Positions 63,082 to 64,000 of a stretch of 64,000 nt of DNA are shown here, in pieces. The notes below the pieces were generated by a model. That model ran no database searches. It saw nothing but the letters and a program-made list of their open reading frames with translations, and was not told where the DNA came from. A program made the translations under genes and the position numbers. Position 1 is the stretch's first letter; every line of letters begins with the position of its first letter. Source of the stretch: Acinetobacter chengduensis. Its GTDB lineage: Bacteria; Pseudomonadota; Gammaproteobacteria; Pseudomonadales; Moraxellaceae. The stretch is from NCBI RefSeq assembly GCF_003664645.1, contig NZ_RCHC01000008.1:62001-126000 (forward strand), written 5' to 3'.

Positions 63082-63087
63082 GTCACG

Positions 63088-63480
63088 ATGGATACACACT
63101 TACTGATTAAGATTGTACACATGACTGGTGCAACTTTGGCATGCTTGGCGGTTTTAGTTCGTGCATTTACGCTATTCCAAGGGGTACAAGGCAATCAGCC
63201 GAACCCTGTCGCGCGTAAGCTATTTGTTGCCTTGCAGCATGGTGCCATGACCCTTATTGCATTGACTGGTATTGTTTTGTTATGGATGAAAAACTTTGAT
63301 GTACAACCTTGGTTTTATGCCAAAGTGGTGCTGTTTTTAGTTTTACTGTCTTCTTTGGGCAAAGCTTACCGCAAGGGGGATGAAATTTTATTGGTACAAC
63401 GCCGAGCAGGTCTATTTTTGGCAGTGCTATCTTTAGTTTCGATTATTGGTCTAGTGATTTTAAAACCAAACTTTGGTTAA
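63088..63480 (+). CDS. SirB2-family membrane protein
   Basis: A 130-residue inner-membrane protein with about four hydrophobic helices, HLLIKIVHMTGATLACLAVLVRAF at the start and FYAKVVLFLVLLSSLGKAYRKGD in the third. This is the SirB2 family pattern (short histidine-containing first helix). Function is not established. It is 6 bp after the BolA-like gene, so they share an operon. Confidence 0.8.
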   Translation: MDTHLLIKIVHMTGATLACLAVLVRAFTLFQGVQGNQPNPVARKLFVALQHGAMTLIALTGIVLLWMKNFDVQPWFYAKVVLFLVLLSSLGKAYRKGDEILLVQRRAGLFLAVLSLVSIIGLVILKPNFG

Positions 63481-63509
63481 TTGTCTAACATGATTGGGCA
63501 AGCCAAAAA

Positions 63510-63532
63510 GGGTCTTGGTTAAACTAAGACCC
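63510..63532. terminator. Hairpin after SirB-like gene
   Basis: A perfect 7-bp stem GGGTCTT / AAGACCC with a 9-nt loop, without a T-tract. Possibly a weak terminator before the ParA gene. Confidence 0.45.
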
Positions 63533-63570
63533 ATCTAAATACATCAATAATAAAATTTGAGGGGAACAAC

Positions 63571-64000
63571 ATGCGGACGCGTGTGGTATTTAATCAAAAG
63601 GGTGGGGTTGGTAAATCCAGTATTACCGTAAATTTGGCGGCCATTAGTGCACATCAAGGCTTTAAAACGTTAGTCATCGACTTAGACCCGCAAGCGAATT
63701 CGAGCCAGTATTTATTGGGTGATGATGCTACTTATTCGGCAGATAAACCTGCACTTGAGCCACATATTGAAAATTATTTTGAGGACGTTTTAGGCGCACC
63801 ACAAAGTAAAGGTCTTTTGGGTAATGCGATTGGTTCATTACTAAAAAATCGTTCTAAAGGCCTAGATGGCTATGTCCATCAATCACCCTTTAAGAATTTA
63901 GATGTGATTCCAGCCAGCCCAAGTTTGGGCGCATTGGCGCATGTATTAGAATCTAAACATAAGATTTATAAGCTACGTGATGCATTGCAACAATTAAATG
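63571..64000 (+). CDS. ParA/Soj-family ATPase (3' end beyond window)
   Basis: The first 143 codons of a ParA-type protein. Starting at ATG 63571 (GAGGGG upstream) it has the deviant Walker [16 protein letters not shown], the A' motif [16 protein letters not shown] and [11 protein letters not shown]. Chromosomal ParA proteins position DNA or large complexes. No ParB partner is visible, since the frame runs off the window end. Confidence 0.92.
   Translation, partial: MRTRVVFNQKGGVGKSSITVNLAAISAHQGFKTLVIDLDPQANSSQYLLGDDATYSADKPALEPHIENYFEDVLGAPQSKGLLGNAIGSLLKNRSKGLDGYVHQSPFKNLDVIPASPSLGALAHVLESKHKIYKLRDALQQLN

Overview
The window looks like an Acinetobacter chromosome. The base composition is low-GC, and the module galU-ugd-gpi-gne1 facing a convergent pgm is the conserved right-hand end of Acinetobacter capsule (K) loci. 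The ethanol-type ADH/ALDH/GAF-regulator group and the IS types also fit. Here pgm is followed by glmS-glmU and a riboflavin operon rather than the lactate genes I recall beside K loci in A. baumannii, so I infer a species outside the A. baumannii complex. No database was searched.

Region 1 (1-16475) is the distal part of a capsule locus, starting inside a sugar aminotransferase. It encodes UDP-sugar synthesis (Gdr 4,6-dehydratase, WecB/MnaA, WecC/MnaB), two glycosyltransferases, a Wzy-like polymerase, an initiating phosphoglycosyltransferase and the housekeeping module galU-ugd-gpi-gne1-pgm. Where a Wzx flippase would be expected sits a small membrane protein that I read as Amj (DUF2837), the alternative lipid II flippase family. 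Export genes (wza/wzb/wzc) and any Wzx would lie upstream of the window.

Region 2 (16540-23273) is a tight leftward series ribBA-ribH-nusB-thiL-pgpA-glmU-glmS. Region 3 (23615-31560) holds a TetR/SDR pair with a likely operator, a DsbA-like isomerase, a GNAT, and a probable alcohol-oxidation group: ALDH, a GAF-winged-helix regulator, a hydrolase and an iron-dependent ADH. Matching direct repeats with an 11-bp period lie upstream of both the ALDH and ADH genes.

Region 4 (31977-62418) is a 30.4-kb genomic island inserted in the 3' half of a tRNA-Gly(GCC) gene, bounded by a perfect 58-bp direct repeat. At its right end are a tyrosine integrase, an AlpA/excisionase-like protein, a divergent XRE repressor, a replication-type pair (YdaU-like plus DnaC-like) and TGGTCACA repeats that may be integrase arm sites. 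At its left end are HipBA and a translationally coupled operon of one unknown protein and two very large tyrosine recombinases, the most unusual genes here. The middle is catabolic. The first block is a ring-hydroxylation/extradiol-cleavage block with a decayed AAHS transporter cut by an IS5-family element. The second is a rightward cluster, SDR, MFS, hydrolase, Baeyer-Villiger monooxygenase, porin, ALDH and ADH, whose logic is secondary alcohol to ketone to ester to acid plus alcohol. Two IclR regulators and an IS982-family element lie between the blocks.

Region 5 (62371-64000) is the chromosome beyond the island: two tandem tRNA-Gly genes with a clear promoter, BolA-like and SirB-like genes, and a ParA-type ATPase cut by the window end. 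Gaps over 300 bp are described in their own entries. No CRISPR array or rRNA was seen.
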